This document shows positions 1 through 10,955 of a stretch of DNA of 64,000 nucleotides, piece after piece. The notes below the pieces were generated by a model, which made no database searches, was not told the origin of the DNA, and worked only from the letters and a program-made list of their open reading frames with translations. A program made the translations under genes and the position numbers. The DNA is taken from the NCBI GenBank assembly GCA_031180805.1, contig JAPSLL010000001.1:122648-186647 (forward strand), read 5' to 3'. Numbering within the stretch: position 1 is the first letter of the stretch; each line of letters opens with the position of its first letter. Source of the stretch: Bacillus sp. (in: firmicutes). GTDB lineage: Bacteria > Bacillota > Bacilli > Bacillales > Bacillaceae.

Positions 1-767
1 ATCTTCTCTAGTTCAATTAAAAATTTATCATTAAGTACTTTAATATATGTTCCTTTCATCCCAAGAGAACGAGATTCAATAACCCCTGCACTCTCTAATT
101 TACGTAGAGCATTGACAATAACTGAACGAGTAATTCCTACTCTGTCAGCGATTTTACTAGCAACTAATAACCCTTCATTTCCGCTCAATTCCTCGAAAAT
201 ATGCTCAATTGCTTCAAGCTCACTATATGAAAGAGAGCTAATTGCCATTTGTACTACAGCTTTGCTACGAGCTTCTTCCTCAATCTCCTCCGCTTTTTCA
301 CGAAGAATTTCCATGCCAACAACAGTAGCACCGTACTCTGCCAGAATTAGATCTTCATCTGCAAATTCATCTTGTACTCTAGCAAGGATTAATGTACCAA
401 GTCTTTCTCCACCACCATTAATCGGAACAATTGTAGTAAGACCATTTTTAAATAGGTCACGATTTTCAACAGGAAACGCTGTGTAATCGCTATTTATATC
501 GATATTAGAAGATGTTTCTGTAATATTAAAAAGGCTGTTCGTATAATCCTCTGGAAATTGACGTTCTTCAAGCATTTTTTTCATGCGATCATTTTCAATT
601 TGCTGGTTAATAGCAAAGCCTAGTAATTTACCTCTGCGACTTACTACGAAAATATTCGCAGTAATCACATCACTTAATGTTTCTGCCATTTCTCGAAAGT
701 TTACTGGCTTCCCAGCAGCCTTTTGAAGCATAGCATTGATTGTACGTGTTTTTTGTAATAGAGCCAT
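1..767 (-). CDS. codY: CodY, GTP/branched-chain amino acid-sensing global repressor (3' end cut off)
   Basis: CodY is a dimeric transcription factor that reports GTP and branched-chain amino acid levels and represses nutrient-scavenging genes. The translated sequence starts [15 protein letters not shown] and has the N-terminal GAF sensor region, then a C-terminal winged helix ([20 protein letters not shown]). The start is fixed by AGGAGG eight bases upstream of the ATG at 767. The frame is open to the first base of the window after about 255 residues, and the family is about 259 residues long, so only a few codons and the stop are missing. It follows hslU by 24 bases, as the last gene of the xerC-hslV-hslU-codY group known from Bacillus. 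Confidence 0.97.
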   Translation of the reverse strand, partial: MALLQKTRTINAMLQKAAGKPVNFREMAETLSDVITANIFVVSRRGKLLGFAINQQIENDRMKKMLEERQFPEDYTNSLFNITETSSNIDINSDYTAFPVENRDLFKNGLTTIVPINGGGERLGTLILARVQDEFADEDLILAEYGATVVGMEILREKAEEIEEEARSKAVVQMAISSLSYSELEAIEHIFEELSGNEGLLVASKIADRVGITRSVIVNALRKLESAGVIESRSLGMKGTYIKVLNDKFLIELEK

Positions 768-791
768 AATGGTTCCTCCTGTATTTAATTG

Positions 792-2192
792 TTATAAAAT
801 AAATTGACTTAAATCTTTGTTTTTTGATATTTCCCCTAGCTTATCTTCAACATATTGAGGCGTGATCACGATTTTCTCAAGGTTTATATCAGGTGCTTCA
901 AAGGATAAATCTTCTAAAAGCCGCTCAAGAATTGTATGTAATCTTCTAGCACCAATGTTATCTGTGTTTTGGTTCACTTCAAATGCAACTTCAGCTATCT
1001 TACGTATAGCATCGTCTGAAAATTCTAATTGTATACCTTCAGTTTGTATTAAAGCTGTATATTGTTTTAATAATGCATTATCTGGTTCAACGAGAATTTT
1101 CACAAAATCATCTACGCTAAGCTTTGTTAATTCAACACGAATTGGGAATCTCCCTTGAAGTTCAGGAATAAGATCAGATGGCTTCGAAATGTGAAAAGCC
1201 CCAGCAGCAATAAAGAGAACATGGTCTGTTTTAACAGTTCCATATTTCGTCACAACTGTTGACCCCTCAACGATTGGTAAAATATCTCTTTGCACACCCT
1301 CTCTAGATACATCTGCAGTTGAACCACCTTTAGATTTCCCTGCAATTTTATCAATTTCATCAATGAAAATGATACCAGTTTGCTCTGAGCGTATAACCGC
1401 TTCCTGTGTTACTTCATCCATGTCAATTAGTTTACTTGCCTCTTCATTTGTTAATACTTTTCTTGCTTCCCTTATTGTAAGTTTACGCTTTTTCTTTCTT
1501 TTTGGCATTAGACTTCCTAATGCGTCCTGCATATTCATCCCCATTTGCTCCATACCGGATCCTTGGAGCATATCAAACATAGATGGTTGTTGTTCCTCCA
1601 CCTCAATTGTAACATAGTGATCCTCTAATTCACCTAATGCGAGCTGATGAGCGATTCTTTTCCGTTTTTCTCTAAGACTTTCCTCATCATTTGATGGCTC
1701 ATTGTCCTCTTGCGCCTGATTTGCAGCACCAAATAACATTTCCAATGGATTTTTTACAGTTGATTGCTTTTTCTTTCCAGGCACTAAAAGTTCAACTAAC
1801 CGCTTATTTGCATTCTCTTCAGCAGCACCTTTTACATCTGTCATTTTTTCCTCTTTTACAAGGCGAACAGCTGTCTCAACTAAATCTCTTACCATTGATT
1901 CAACATCTCTACCGACATATCCAACCTCAGTAAATTTTGTTGCTTCAACTTTAATAAATGGCGCCCTTGCAATTTTTGCAATTCTTCTGGCAATTTCTGT
2001 TTTCCCAACACCTGTTGGTCCTATCATCAGAATATTTTTCGGTACAACCTCATCTCTTAGCTTTTCACTTAGCAGGCTTCTTCTGTAGCGATTTCGTAAG
2101 GCAACAGCTACTGCTTTTTTTGCATCCTTTTGCCCTACAATGTATTGATCCAACCGTTCAACAATTTGTTTTGGTGTTAGTTCTTTACTCAA
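792..2192 (-). CDS. hslU: HslU/ClpY, ATPase subunit of the HslUV protease
   Basis: This is the AAA+ unfoldase that feeds substrates to HslV (ClpQ) in the cytoplasm. Walker A GPTGVGKT is at residues 58-65, the Walker B segment IIFIDEIDK lies past the middle, and the C-terminal sensor region includes [11 protein letters not shown] charged, variable I domain (about residues 120-240) lies between them. The 466-residue length is normal. The start codon is TTG at 2192, supported by GGAGG upstream; [10 protein letters not shown] matches the family N-terminus. The gene lies 18 bases downstream of hslV, in the same operon. Confidence 0.97.
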   Translation of the reverse strand: MSKELTPKQIVERLDQYIVGQKDAKKAVAVALRNRYRRSLLSEKLRDEVVPKNILMIGPTGVGKTEIARRIAKIARAPFIKVEATKFTEVGYVGRDVESMVRDLVETAVRLVKEEKMTDVKGAAEENANKRLVELLVPGKKKQSTVKNPLEMLFGAANQAQEDNEPSNDEESLREKRKRIAHQLALGELEDHYVTIEVEEQQPSMFDMLQGSGMEQMGMNMQDALGSLMPKRKKKRKLTIREARKVLTNEEASKLIDMDEVTQEAVIRSEQTGIIFIDEIDKIAGKSKGGSTADVSREGVQRDILPIVEGSTVVTKYGTVKTDHVLFIAAGAFHISKPSDLIPELQGRFPIRVELTKLSVDDFVKILVEPDNALLKQYTALIQTEGIQLEFSDDAIRKIAEVAFEVNQNTDNIGARRLHTILERLLEDLSFEAPDINLEKIVITPQYVEDKLGEISKNKDLSQFIL

Positions 2193-2210
2193 CGTAAATA
2201 GCCTCCTTTA

Positions 2211-2753
2211 TTAAAGCTCTTCGACTATAATATTTTGGTTTGTATATACACAAATTTCCCCAGCAATTGTTAAGGCATTTTTCGCAATTTCTTTTGCAGT
2301 TAGGCTATCGCCGGCATAACGCTTCAATGCTCTCCCTGCAGATAACGCATAATTACCACCAGATCCAATTGCAAGGATACCATCATCAGGTTCTATTACT
2401 TCACCAGTTCCAGATACTAATAATAAGTCTTTTTCATTCATCACAATGAGCATCGCTTCGAGTTTTCTCAAAACCTTGTCACTGCGCCATTCCTTTGCAA
2501 GTTCTACAGCTGCACGTTGAAGATTTCCATTATATTCTTCAAGTCTGTTTTCAAAAAGCTCAAATAATGTAAAAGCATCTGCAACTGAGCCAGCAAAACC
2601 AGCAATTACTTTTCCATTAAATATTTTCCGAACCTTTTTTGCTGTATGCTTCATCACTACTGCATTACCAAATGTAACTTGACCATCGCCTGCCATTGCA
2701 GCTTTTCCATTATGACGAACTGCAAAAATTGTTGTAGCATGAAATTGTGACAT
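2211..2753 (-). CDS. hslV: HslV/ClpQ, peptidase subunit of the HslUV protease
   Basis: HslV is a proteasome-beta-like N-terminal nucleophile peptidase that forms a chambered protease with HslU. The protein begins [17 protein letters not shown]. Compared with enterobacterial HslV, which starts MTT and uses Thr as nucleophile, it has a short N-terminal extension. In Bacillus subtilis ClpQ the Ser exposed after Met removal has been reported as the nucleophile, and Ser2 is conserved here. GDGQVTFG and GSGGNYA are family motifs. A strong ribosome binding site (GGAGG) precedes the ATG at 2753. It follows xerC by 24 bases. Confidence 0.97.
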   Translation of the reverse strand: MSQFHATTIFAVRHNGKAAMAGDGQVTFGNAVVMKHTAKKVRKIFNGKVIAGFAGSVADAFTLFELFENRLEEYNGNLQRAAVELAKEWRSDKVLRKLEAMLIVMNEKDLLLVSGTGEVIEPDDGILAIGSGGNYALSAGRALKRYAGDSLTAKEIAKNALTIAGEICVYTNQNIIVEEL

Positions 2754-2777
2754 TTTATTACCTCCTTAGACTTTTCG

Positions 2778-3686
2778 TTATGCACGAGGGTGATGTGACA
2801 TGTAAATTTTCTTTAAATGCTCCTTCGTCACATGTGTATATACTTGAGTGGAAGATAAATGTGCATGACCTAATAATTCTTGTACACTTCGCATATCTGC
2901 ACCTTCATTTAATAGATGTGTTGCAAAAGTATGTCTAAACATATGAGGATGGATATGAAGTGTTAATGATGCTTTTTTAATCATTTCATTTAAGGCATGA
3001 CGAATCCCACGATCTGTAATAGGATCGCCACGATGATTTACAAATAAATAAGAATGATCCTCAGATGCTTTACGTTTACTAATTAACTGTTTTCTACCAT
3101 CCTGAACATATTGTTCAATTGCATCATGAGCAAAGCTTCCATAAGGGACGTACCTTTGTTTCCCACCTTTTCCATTTACCAAAACTGTACCAATTGCAAA
3201 GTCAATATCGGACATCTTAATGTTACAACATTCACTTACACGGATGCCTGTTCCATACAATACTTCTAGAATAGCCTGATTTCTTTGCCCTAAAGGTGCT
3301 TGCAGGTCAGATACGGCAAATAGCTTTTCAATTTCCTCTTCATATAAAAACTTTGGTATCTTTTGTTCTCGCTTAGGCAGTGACACCAATGTAAACGGAT
3401 TATCCTTAAGCTTTTCTTCCCGTACAAGGAACTTAAAGAAGCTTCTTAATGAAGAGATTTTCCTTGAAATCGATTTTCTAGAGTAATTCCTCTTATGTAA
3501 TGTGGTTAAATAAAGTCGTATATCATTATATGTAATATCCTCTAGATGTTGGATAACTTCCTTCTTCATAAAAGTAAAGAAATCCTCAATATCAGAAATA
3601 TAACTCACAATTGTATATTGTGAGTAATTTTTCTCAATTTGTAAATATTCTATGAAGAAATTTAAATAAACGTTAACATTTTTCAT
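2778..3686 (-). CDS. xerC: XerC/CodV, tyrosine recombinase for chromosome dimer resolution
   Basis: This site-specific recombinase acts with XerD at dif to resolve chromosome dimers. The N-terminal SAM-like core-binding domain covers about residues 1-90. The catalytic set is visible: Arg in GTGIRVSE, the HxxR box in HMFRHTFATH, the LGHAHLSSTQ segment, and the nucleophilic Tyr in VYTHV near the C-terminus. The 302-residue length is normal. The ATG at 3686 has GAGGTG seven bases upstream, directly after a strong inverted repeat (3699-3738). It heads the xerC-hslV-hslU-codY run. Confidence 0.96.
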   Translation of the reverse strand: MKNVNVYLNFFIEYLQIEKNYSQYTIVSYISDIEDFFTFMKKEVIQHLEDITYNDIRLYLTTLHKRNYSRKSISRKISSLRSFFKFLVREEKLKDNPFTLVSLPKREQKIPKFLYEEEIEKLFAVSDLQAPLGQRNQAILEVLYGTGIRVSECCNIKMSDIDFAIGTVLVNGKGGKQRYVPYGSFAHDAIEQYVQDGRKQLISKRKASEDHSYLFVNHRGDPITDRGIRHALNEMIKKASLTLHIHPHMFRHTFATHLLNEGADMRSVQELLGHAHLSSTQVYTHVTKEHLKKIYMSHHPRA

Positions 3687-3698
3687 ATAAACACCTCA

Positions 3699-3738
3699 CA
3701 AGGGCTACTAAATGTTATCATAACTTTAGTAGCCCTTG
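3699..3738 (-). promoter_or_regulatory. 14-bp inverted repeat between trmFO and xerC, touching the xerC ribosome binding site
   Basis: A perfect 14-bp stem (3699-3712 pairing with 3725-3738, 12-base loop) lies 10 bases after the trmFO stop. On the minus strand the second arm runs directly into the GTGAGGTG ribosome binding site of xerC. No U-tract follows, so it is a poor intrinsic terminator. It may attenuate read-through, protect the trmFO 3' end, or modulate xerC translation. The role is inferred. Confidence 0.6.
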
Positions 3739-3748
3739 CAAATGGTTT

Positions 3749-5056
3749 CTATATATTTTTCGAAATTTTTCGAATTGTTTCTAACGCTCGATTCGCATGC
3801 ATTTCATTTCGTTCCTTTTTACTTTTTATTCTTACCGGTAAATCTGCAAAAATACCAAAGTTCGCATTCATAGGTTGAAAATTATCTGCATTTGTATTCG
3901 TAATATAGTGTGCCATACTTCCGATTGCTGTTTCATTTGAAAATTCGATTAGCTCTTTACCTTGAACAAGATGAGCAGCATTTAAGCCTGCAACAAGACC
4001 TGAAGCAGCTGATTCAACATATCCTTCAACACCTGTCATTTGTCCTGCAAAAAATAAATCATCACGATTTTTATATTGATATGTTGGATTCAATAGTCTT
4101 GGTGAGTTAATAAATGTATTTCGATGCATAACCCCATAGCGAACGATTTCTGCATTTTCTAACCCAGGAATAAGGGAAAGCACTTCTTTTTGTGGTCCCC
4201 ATTTTAAATGAGTTTGAAATCCTACTATATTATATAAAGTACCAGCAGCATCATCCTGTCGCAATTGAACTACTGCGTATGGTCTTTTCCCCGTTTTTGG
4301 ATCCTCTAAACCAACTGGCTTTAATGGGCCAAAAAGCATCGTTTTTCTACCTCTTTGTGCCATCACTTCAATCGGCATGCAGCCTTCGAAGAAAATTTCC
4401 TTTTCAAATTCCTTTAGCGGCACAGTTTCCGCAGAAATTAACGCTTCATAAAAACGATCAAATTCTTCCTCTGTCATTGGACAATTTAAATATGCTGCTT
4501 CTCCCTTATCATAGCGGGATTTTAAATAAACCTTGTCCATATCGATGCTGTCTTTTTCAATGATTGGTGCAGCTGCATCATAAAAGTAAAGATATTCTTC
4601 TCCAGTTAATGCTTGTAGCTGCTCTGACAAACGTTTTGAAGTAAGTGGTCCTGTTGCAATAATTGTCGGACCTGATGGAATTTCCCCAACTTCCTCATTG
4701 ATGACTGTAACATTCGGATGACCCTTCACTAATTCTGTTACTTTAGCTGCAAATTCATGTCGATCTACCGCTAACGCACCACCAGCAGGTACCGCGCATT
4801 CATCAGCAGCCTTAATGATAACTGAATCTAATATTCTCATTTCTTCTTTTAATACACCAACAGCATTTGTTAACGTATTCGCTCTTAAAGAATTACTGCA
4901 TACAAGTTCTGCAAATTTATCTGTATGATGAGCAGGCGTTTGTTTAACAGGTCGCATTTCAAACAAATTGACTTGAATCCCTCTTTTAGCTAACTGCCAT
5001 GCTGCTTCACTACCGGCTAATCCGGCACCTATTACATTTACTGCTTGATTATTCAT
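3749..5056 (-). CDS. trmFO: TrmFO (Gid), folate/FAD-dependent tRNA m5U54 methyltransferase
   Basis: TrmFO makes ribothymidine-54 in the tRNA T-loop, using methylenetetrahydrofolate and FAD. The N-terminal dinucleotide-binding motif [13 protein letters not shown] is at residues 8-20. The CSNSLRAN segment carries one of the family's conserved cysteines, and GCMPIEVMA supplies another. [16 protein letters not shown] is the conserved FAD-side segment. The 435-residue length is normal. It lies between topA and xerC, the usual Firmicutes order. Confidence 0.97.
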   Translation of the reverse strand: MNNQAVNVIGAGLAGSEAAWQLAKRGIQVNLFEMRPVKQTPAHHTDKFAELVCSNSLRANTLTNAVGVLKEEMRILDSVIIKAADECAVPAGGALAVDRHEFAAKVTELVKGHPNVTVINEEVGEIPSGPTIIATGPLTSKRLSEQLQALTGEEYLYFYDAAAPIIEKDSIDMDKVYLKSRYDKGEAAYLNCPMTEEEFDRFYEALISAETVPLKEFEKEIFFEGCMPIEVMAQRGRKTMLFGPLKPVGLEDPKTGKRPYAVVQLRQDDAAGTLYNIVGFQTHLKWGPQKEVLSLIPGLENAEIVRYGVMHRNTFINSPRLLNPTYQYKNRDDLFFAGQMTGVEGYVESAASGLVAGLNAAHLVQGKELIEFSNETAIGSMAHYITNTNADNFQPMNANFGIFADLPVRIKSKKERNEMHANRALETIRKISKNI

Positions 5057-5127
5057 CTGTCATTTCCCTCCATGTTAAAAATCAAAAAAACTTAGTAAAA
5101 AGTTTCTGCATTCATCGCATTATTATA

Positions 5128-5160
5128 ATGATAAAGAGGTGAGCTAAATGCCGCTCACCT
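5128..5160 (-). terminator. Probable intrinsic terminator after topA
   Basis: An 8-bp stem, AGGTGAGC (5137-5144) with GCTCACCT (5153-5160), overlaps the topA stop codon. On the minus strand it is followed by CTTTATCATTATAAT, a weak U-rich tract. Read-through into trmFO is possible. Confidence 0.6.
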
Positions 5161-7234
5161 ACTTTTGTTGTTCTTCCTTATAATCACATTCTACACATTG
5201 TACTTGTACGCCCTTTTTCAGCTTTTTCTCAACAAGCATATGATTACATTTTGGACAACTTCTTGGTACTGGTTTATCCCATGAAAGGAATTCACATTCT
5301 GGATACCTGCTACATCCATAGAAAATTCTACGTTTTTTTGTTTTTCTTTCAACAATTGTGCCTTCTTTACAAGAAGGACATTGAACACCGATTTCCTTTA
5401 CAATTGGTTTCGTATTGCGACAATCGGGAAAATTGGAGCACGCCATGAACTTACCAAATCTCCCCATTTTGAACACCATAGGATGGCCACATTCTTCACA
5501 ATCTACACCAGCAGGTTCATCTTTAATCTCAATTTTCTCCATTTCATTTTCTGCTTTTTCAAGTCTTGGAGAAAAATCCTTATAGAATTCATCGATAATT
5601 TTTATCCATTCAATGTTGCCTTCCTCTACTTCATCAAGACTGCTCTCCATGTTTGCAGTGAATTCAACATTAATAATTTCTGGAAAAAACTCCATCATGA
5701 GCTCTGAAACAATTTCTCCTAACTCCGTTGGAACGAACCGTTTATTATCAAGGGCAACATAGCCTCTTTTTTGAATCGTATCTAATGTTGGTGCATATGT
5801 TGATGGACGACCAATCCCTAATTCCTCAAGTGTCTTTACTAACCTTGCCTCTGTATAGCGTGGCGGCGGTTGGGTAAAGTGTTGTGCAGGTTCAATATCT
5901 TTCGAAAAAACCTCGTCGCCTTCCTTTAAATCTGGCAACAATCTGTCCTTTTCTTCAACTTGGTCATCGTTTCCTTCTACATACACCTTCATAAAGCCAG
6001 GAAACTTAATTTTTGAACCAGTAGCTCTAAACAACACACCATTATTTGTAAGGTCAACACTCATCGTATCCAAAACTGCTGATGCCATTTGGCTAGCAAC
6101 AAAGCGTTCCCAAATTAATTTATATAAACGAAATTGATCTCTGCTTAGAAATTCTTTTACTACAGCTGGCTCTCGTAATGTTGATGTTGGGCGAATAGCC
6201 TCATGAGCATCCTGTGCGTTTGAATTTTTCTTTGCAGCCTTTGTTTTAGCCCCTAAAAATTCTTCACCAAACTTTTCATTAATAAAGCTGGAAGCCTCTG
6301 CTTGAGCAGTTTCAGATATTCTCGTAGAATCCGTTCTCATATAAGTAATTAAACCAACAGTACCATCTTTACCTAAATCTATTCCTTCATAGAGCTGTTG
6401 GGCAATCATCATTGTTTTCTTTGCTCTAAAATTTAATTTTCTCGCTGCCTCTTGCTGGAGAGTTGATGTTGTAAAAGGAACAGCTGGATTTCTTTTTCGT
6501 TCTTTTTTCGTTACCTTTTCAACTGTAAATTTATTTCCGCTTATTTCTTTTAAGATTGAATTTACTTCTTCTTCAGAACTTAATTCTCTCTTTTCACCCT
6601 TTACGCCATAAAAGGATGCCTCAAATTCCTTTTGTCCTTTTAAAAACTGACCATCAATTGACCAATACTCTTCAGGGACAAATGCTTTTATCTCTTTCTC
6701 TCTATCAATAATAAGTCTTACAGCTACAGATTGGACACGCCCGGCACTTAATCCTTTTTTCACTTTCTTCCATAAAATAGGGCTAATTTTATAGCCTACT
6801 AAACGGTCAAGAACTCTGCGCGCTTGCTGTGCATCTACGAGGTCTTTATTAATAGACCGTGGATGTTTAAATGATTCTTTAATTGCATCCTTTGTAATTT
6901 CGTTGAAAACTACTCGACAATCAGAATTTACGTCTAAATCTAAACTATGCGCTAAATGCCAAGCGATAGCTTCTCCTTCTCTGTCGGGGTCGGCTGCTAG
7001 AAAAACTTTTTTCGCTTTCTTTGCAGCGGTTTTTAGTTCTTTCAGCACAGACCCTTTACCTCTGATCGTAATATACTTCGGTTCAAAGTTTTGTTCTACA
7101 TCTACACCTATCTGACTTTTAGGTAAATCCCTAACATGTCCCATCGAAGCCTTTACTTTATATTTTTTCCCTAAATACCGTTCAATTGTTTTCGCCTTTG
7201 CAGGTGACTCCACAATGACTAAATAATCCGCCAT
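5159..7234 (-). CDS. topA: DNA topoisomerase I
   Basis: This type IA topoisomerase relaxes negative supercoils. An N-terminal TOPRIM domain ([33 protein letters not shown]) is followed by the cleavage domain with the active Tyr near residue 298 in [13 protein letters not shown]. Three C-terminal zinc-ribbon modules are visible: CEECGHP...CSNFPDC, CPSCKEG...CSRYPEC and CPKCNHM...CVECDY. The length is 691 residues. AAGGAGG precedes the ATG at 7234. It sits in the usual dprA-topA-trmFO order but is separated from dprA by a 500-base gap. Confidence 0.98.
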   Translation of the reverse strand: MADYLVIVESPAKAKTIERYLGKKYKVKASMGHVRDLPKSQIGVDVEQNFEPKYITIRGKGSVLKELKTAAKKAKKVFLAADPDREGEAIAWHLAHSLDLDVNSDCRVVFNEITKDAIKESFKHPRSINKDLVDAQQARRVLDRLVGYKISPILWKKVKKGLSAGRVQSVAVRLIIDREKEIKAFVPEEYWSIDGQFLKGQKEFEASFYGVKGEKRELSSEEEVNSILKEISGNKFTVEKVTKKERKRNPAVPFTTSTLQQEAARKLNFRAKKTMMIAQQLYEGIDLGKDGTVGLITYMRTDSTRISETAQAEASSFINEKFGEEFLGAKTKAAKKNSNAQDAHEAIRPTSTLREPAVVKEFLSRDQFRLYKLIWERFVASQMASAVLDTMSVDLTNNGVLFRATGSKIKFPGFMKVYVEGNDDQVEEKDRLLPDLKEGDEVFSKDIEPAQHFTQPPPRYTEARLVKTLEELGIGRPSTYAPTLDTIQKRGYVALDNKRFVPTELGEIVSELMMEFFPEIINVEFTANMESSLDEVEEGNIEWIKIIDEFYKDFSPRLEKAENEMEKIEIKDEPAGVDCEECGHPMVFKMGRFGKFMACSNFPDCRNTKPIVKEIGVQCPSCKEGTIVERKTKKRRIFYGCSRYPECEFLSWDKPVPRSCPKCNHMLVEKKLKKGVQVQCVECDYKEEQQK

Positions 7235-7734
7235 ACATAATGTCCTCCTTAAGAGGTATTCTCTCTTTTATTTCTTTATCTATATTTATTAAAAGATTAA
7301 ATGAATGTGATTTTATTTTTGCTTATTTTTCTTCTTATTAAAACTATTTTTTCATTTAAGTCTTCCATTGACCCTAAAAAGGGCAGCCTATTATTTCTTT
7401 TAATCTATCCACTTTAATGATTCTTATTGCTGAACATTTAAATCTCCACTATTATTAAATATTCTCAGGTGATTTGTCAAACTTAAAATAAAGAAATTAC
7501 CTTAATCATATCCTAAAATAAAGTGAATGAATATATATATTCACAATATTTATCGATTTGCTATCTTCATTTAGTCACATTTTGCGCTTTGTCAATGATA
7601 GTTTTAAGGGTATCTCACAGCATTTTGCTTATTTCTTTTCACTGAGCTGTTTTTCCCATTTTAAATGTTGGCGACTAACTGCTAGTTAAAATGGGATCAT
7701 TTTTTCGAATTCCAAAGCATTAAACCATCTTTCA
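7235..7734. other. 500-base AT-rich intergenic region between dprA and topA
   Basis: No convincing gene is present. It must hold the topA promoter (minus strand), but I cannot choose a single -35/-10 pair among many AT-rich candidates. It contains a perfect 16-base palindrome of alternating A/T flanked by TGAA and TTCA (7528-7543), a small CCCT/AGGG hairpin (7372-7383), and a plus-strand terminator-like hairpin (7654-7706, listed separately). Confidence 0.6.
7654..7706 (+). terminator. Terminator-like hairpin oriented to the plus strand, with no plus-strand gene upstream
   Basis: Stem TCCCATTTTAA (7654-7664) pairs with TTAAAATGGGA (7686-7696), and a run of six T begins four bases later on the plus strand. 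In the minus direction the stem is followed by A-rich sequence instead. So it would stop transcripts coming from the intergenic region, not from dprA. It may also simply protect the dprA mRNA 3' end. Confidence 0.4.
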
Positions 7735-8613
7735 TCATTTTAAATAGAATTCTTCTAAGATATCATTTGCATCCATGACTAATTTTGCACCATTGCGAAT
7801 TAGTTCATTTGTCCCAGCACTAAAATCATCAAAAATCGAGCCTGGTATCGCAAAAACTTCTCGATTTTGTTCTAATGCTTGATAAGCAGTTATTAAAGAG
7901 CCGCTCCGTTTTTTCGCTTGAACAATTAACGTTCCTAACGATAATCCACTTATAATACGGTTTCTCATCGGAAAATGCCATTTTTGTGGAGGTGTTAAAG
8001 GAGAATGTTCAGAGAGGATTAGATGATGTTCCATCAATTGGTTTGCTAATGGCCTATTTTCCCGTGGGTAAAGATGATTTAATCCTCCTGCAATAACAGC
8101 AACTGTTTTACCACCATGATCGATTGATGCTTTGTGAGCAAAAGTATCAATCCCTTTCGCTAATCCACTTACGATTACCCAATTCATATTTATAAGCGGC
8201 TTTAAGACGGTTTCAAGCGCCTTCTGACCATAATTAGTTGGATGCCTTGTTCCTACAACACTAAGGAGGTAAAAGGTGTCCAATAGACGTATATCGCCTT
8301 TATAATATAAATATGGAGGTGGGTCTGGAATTTCTTTTAATAATGAAGGATATTTTTCATCAAAAATAGGTAGAAAATATATATTTTGTTTTTGATAGGT
8401 TGTATATAGCTCTTCAAACGAATATGAACGATATTCTTGTTTTATTAAACGAATCGTCTCTTTTTTTATATGAAACTTCATTTCCCATTCATCATCGTTA
8501 AGCATTAAAAACGAATGCAAGCTTGAATCTTGGGTGCTTAAACGAGAAAGTAATTGTTTATTTATCCTTTTGCAATGCGATAATATAAATAATCTTTTTG
8601 TTTTTACATCCAT
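7735..8613 (-). CDS. dprA: DprA/Smf, DNA-processing protein for transformation
   Basis: DprA binds incoming single-stranded DNA and loads RecA during natural transformation. The Rossmann-like core shows SVVGTRHPTNYG, VSGLAKGIDTFAH and VAVIAGGLNHLYPREN, then GLSLGTLIVQA and AGTNELIRNGA near the C-terminus. At 292 residues it is close to the Bacillus protein, and it has no long C-terminal winged-helix extension. It follows sucD after a terminator and about 140 bases of non-coding DNA, so it is likely transcribed separately. Presence does not prove competence. Confidence 0.95.
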   Translation of the reverse strand: MDVKTKRLFILSHCKRINKQLLSRLSTQDSSLHSFLMLNDDEWEMKFHIKKETIRLIKQEYRSYSFEELYTTYQKQNIYFLPIFDEKYPSLLKEIPDPPPYLYYKGDIRLLDTFYLLSVVGTRHPTNYGQKALETVLKPLINMNWVIVSGLAKGIDTFAHKASIDHGGKTVAVIAGGLNHLYPRENRPLANQLMEHHLILSEHSPLTPPQKWHFPMRNRIISGLSLGTLIVQAKKRSGSLITAYQALEQNREVFAIPGSIFDDFSAGTNELIRNGAKLVMDANDILEEFYLK

Positions 8614-8750
8614 GCTTGTCCTCCGTTATTTTCTGTTTCCGTCAATTCATTAATAGAGTCGAGAATATGCGGCAATTATATACTGTTTGCTATTTTCACC
8701 AATTTGATGATTATTTCTATTCACTCCTACTAATATAGCTTTATAACGAC

Positions 8751-8778
8751 TCAAAAAAGACAGGCTATCAACCTGTCC
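8751..8778 (-). terminator. Intrinsic terminator of sucCD
   Basis: On the minus strand GGACAGG-TTGATAG-CCTGTC is followed by TTTTTT. The stem is 8759-8764 with 8772-8777, about 17 bases after the sucD stop. Confidence 0.9.
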
Positions 8779-8794
8779 TTTTCTATAGTAGAAA

Positions 8795-9697
8795 TTAATG
8801 TGTTTTACATTTTTCCAATAAACCTTGCTCTTCAAGAACAGAAATCAACGTTTCCCCCATAACTGATGGAGTTTCCGCTACTTTAATGCCACAAGCATTC
8901 ATAGTTTTAATTTTCTCTTCAGCTGTTCCTTTGCCACCAGAAATAATTGCCCCTGCATGGCCCATCCGTTTTCCTGGAGGTGCTGTTTGCCCGCCGATGA
9001 AGCCAACAACAGGTTTTGTCATATTTGCTTTCACCCATTCAGCAGCCTCTTCTTCCGCTGTTCCTCCTATTTCACCAATCATGATAACAGCATATGTTTC
9101 ATCATCTTCATTAAACGCTTTTAATACATCGATGAAGTTCGTGCCATTAACTGGGTCACCACCAATTCCTACAGCAGTCGATTGACCGATGCCAGCTTGT
9201 GATAATTGGTGAACAGCTTCATAAGTAAGTGTTCCAGAACGGGATACAACTCCAACATGACCTTTTTTATGAATATATCCAGGCATAATGCCGATTTTAC
9301 ATTCTTCAGGTGTAATAACACCAGGACAGTTTGGTCCTACTAGACGAGTCTTTTTCCCTTCCATATAACGCTTCACTTTTACCATATCCATTACAGGAAT
9401 ATGTTCAGTAATACAAATAACTAAATCTAATTCTGCGTCTACACCTTCCATAATCGCATCAGCAGCGAAAGGAGCAGGTACATAAATAACAGAGGCATTA
9501 GCTCCTGTAGCTTTAACCGCTTCTTGAACAGTGTTAAATACTGGAACACCTTCTACTTCTGTTCCACCTTTACCAGGAGTTACACCACCGACAATCTTCG
9601 TACCGTATTCTAGCATTTGTTTCGTATGAAAAAGTGCTGTTGAACCAGTGATCCCTTGTACGATTACTTTTGTATCTTTATTAATAAATACACTCAT
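8795..9697 (-). CDS. sucD: Succinyl-CoA synthetase (ADP-forming) alpha subunit
   Basis: SucD binds CoA and carries the phosphohistidine intermediate of the TCA-cycle step succinyl-CoA to succinate. Family landmarks are [19 protein letters not shown] at the N-terminus, [16 protein letters not shown], and the active-site segment [17 protein letters not shown]. The 300-residue length is normal. It lies 18 bases after sucC and ends at a clear terminator, so sucCD is a two-gene unit. Confidence 0.98.
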   Translation of the reverse strand: MSVFINKDTKVIVQGITGSTALFHTKQMLEYGTKIVGGVTPGKGGTEVEGVPVFNTVQEAVKATGANASVIYVPAPFAADAIMEGVDAELDLVICITEHIPVMDMVKVKRYMEGKKTRLVGPNCPGVITPEECKIGIMPGYIHKKGHVGVVSRSGTLTYEAVHQLSQAGIGQSTAVGIGGDPVNGTNFIDVLKAFNEDDETYAVIMIGEIGGTAEEEAAEWVKANMTKPVVGFIGGQTAPPGKRMGHAGAIISGGKGTAEEKIKTMNACGIKVAETPSVMGETLISVLEEQGLLEKCKTH

Positions 9698-9715
9698 GTT
9701 TGTCCCCTGCCTTTC

Positions 9716-10876
9716 TTACCCTACTAATGAAACGATTTTTTGTGCACCGTCAGCCATTGACTCTGCAGAAGTAATATTTAAACCAGATTCATTTAAAATT
9801 TTCTTACCTAATTCAACGTTTGTTCCTTCAAGACGTACAACAAGTGGAATTTCCAGACCAACCTGTTTTGTAGCCTCAACAACACCTTCTGCAATAACAT
9901 CACATTTCATAATGCCACCAAAGATGTTAACGAAAATCCCTTTTACGTTATTGTCAGAAAGGATAATTTTGAATGCTTCAGTTACCTTTTCTGCCGTTGC
10001 ACCGCCCCCAACATCAAGGAAGTTTGCAGGTTCGCCGCCATAATACTTAATAATATCCATAGTAGACATCGCAAGACCTGCTCCATTTACCATACAGCCG
10101 ATATTGCCATCTAATGATATATAGCTTAAATCATATTTCGATGCTTCAATTTCCTTTGGATCCTCTTCTTCTAAGTCACGGTATTCAACAATATCTTTAT
10201 TTCGATATAATGCATTTGAATCAAAATTTAATTTTGCATCAAGTGCCATTACATTGCCATCACCAGTAACTACTAAAGGATTGATTTCTGCGATCGAACA
10301 ATCCTTTTCTACAAATACCTGGTATAAGCCCATCATAAACTTAGCTGCTTTTCCAACTAATTCTTTCGGAATATTAATATTAAATGCAATTCTTCTAGCT
10401 TGATAGCCTTGTAGACCAACAGCTGGATCAATAACTTCTTTAAAGATTTTTTCTGGTGTCTTTTCGGCTACTTCCTCAATTTCTGTTCCACCTTCTTCAG
10501 AAGCCATAAGAACAACACGTGATGTAGCACGGTCTAAGACAAGCCCAACGTAATATTCTTTTTTAATGTCACAGCCCTCTTCGATAAGTAAGCGTTTAAC
10601 TTCTTTCCCTTCAGGACCTGTTTGGTGTGTCACTAAAGTTTTACCGAGAATTTCTTCAGCATATGTACGAACTTCATCAAGGTTTTTAGCAACTTTTACC
10701 CCACCAGCTTTTCCGCGTCCACCTGCATGGATCTGAGCCTTCACTACCACTACTTCTGTTCCAAGTTCTTTTGCAGCTTCAACTGCTTCATCTACAGAAA
10801 AAGCCACTCGTCCATTTGGTACAGAAACTCCGTATTTACGTAGGAGTTCTTTCCCTTGGTACTCATGGATATTCAT
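9716..10876 (-). CDS. sucC: Succinyl-CoA synthetase (ADP-forming) beta subunit
   Basis: SucC is the ATP-grasp, nucleotide-binding subunit that pairs with SucD. The N-terminus [17 protein letters not shown] is typical. [17 protein letters not shown] belongs to the ATP-grasp fold, and GGGATAEKV and [10 protein letters not shown] are conserved. The frame stays open 17 codons further upstream, but the ATG at 10876 has AGGAGG at ideal spacing and gives the family N-terminus and length (386 residues). Confidence 0.97.
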   Translation of the reverse strand: MNIHEYQGKELLRKYGVSVPNGRVAFSVDEAVEAAKELGTEVVVVKAQIHAGGRGKAGGVKVAKNLDEVRTYAEEILGKTLVTHQTGPEGKEVKRLLIEEGCDIKKEYYVGLVLDRATSRVVLMASEEGGTEIEEVAEKTPEKIFKEVIDPAVGLQGYQARRIAFNINIPKELVGKAAKFMMGLYQVFVEKDCSIAEINPLVVTGDGNVMALDAKLNFDSNALYRNKDIVEYRDLEEEDPKEIEASKYDLSYISLDGNIGCMVNGAGLAMSTMDIIKYYGGEPANFLDVGGGATAEKVTEAFKIILSDNNVKGIFVNIFGGIMKCDVIAEGVVEATKQVGLEIPLVVRLEGTNVELGKKILNESGLNITSAESMADGAQKIVSLVG

Positions 10877-10927
10877 TTGCCATCCTCCTAACAATTTGCA
10901 AGAATAAAAAATATACTGCGCTTTCAT

Positions 10928-10955
10928 TTTATATTAATCTTTTATGCCTTGTCTA
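10928..10955 (-). promoter_or_regulatory. Candidate sigma-A promoter of sucCD
   Basis: On the minus strand TAGACA (10955-10950) and TATAAA (10933-10928) are separated by 16 bp, each one mismatch from consensus. They lie about 50 bases upstream of the sucC start. A half-match to a CcpA cre box (TGAAAGCG) overlaps this area but lacks the second half. Confidence 0.5.

Noticed and set aside
8650-8835. 61-codon minus-strand reading frame at the sucD 3' end
   Set aside because: It overlaps sucD coding sequence and the sucCD terminator, and lacks a ribosome binding site.
10905-10930. CcpA cre box upstream of sucC
   Set aside because: Only the first half (TGAAAGCG) matches; the symmetric half is missing.
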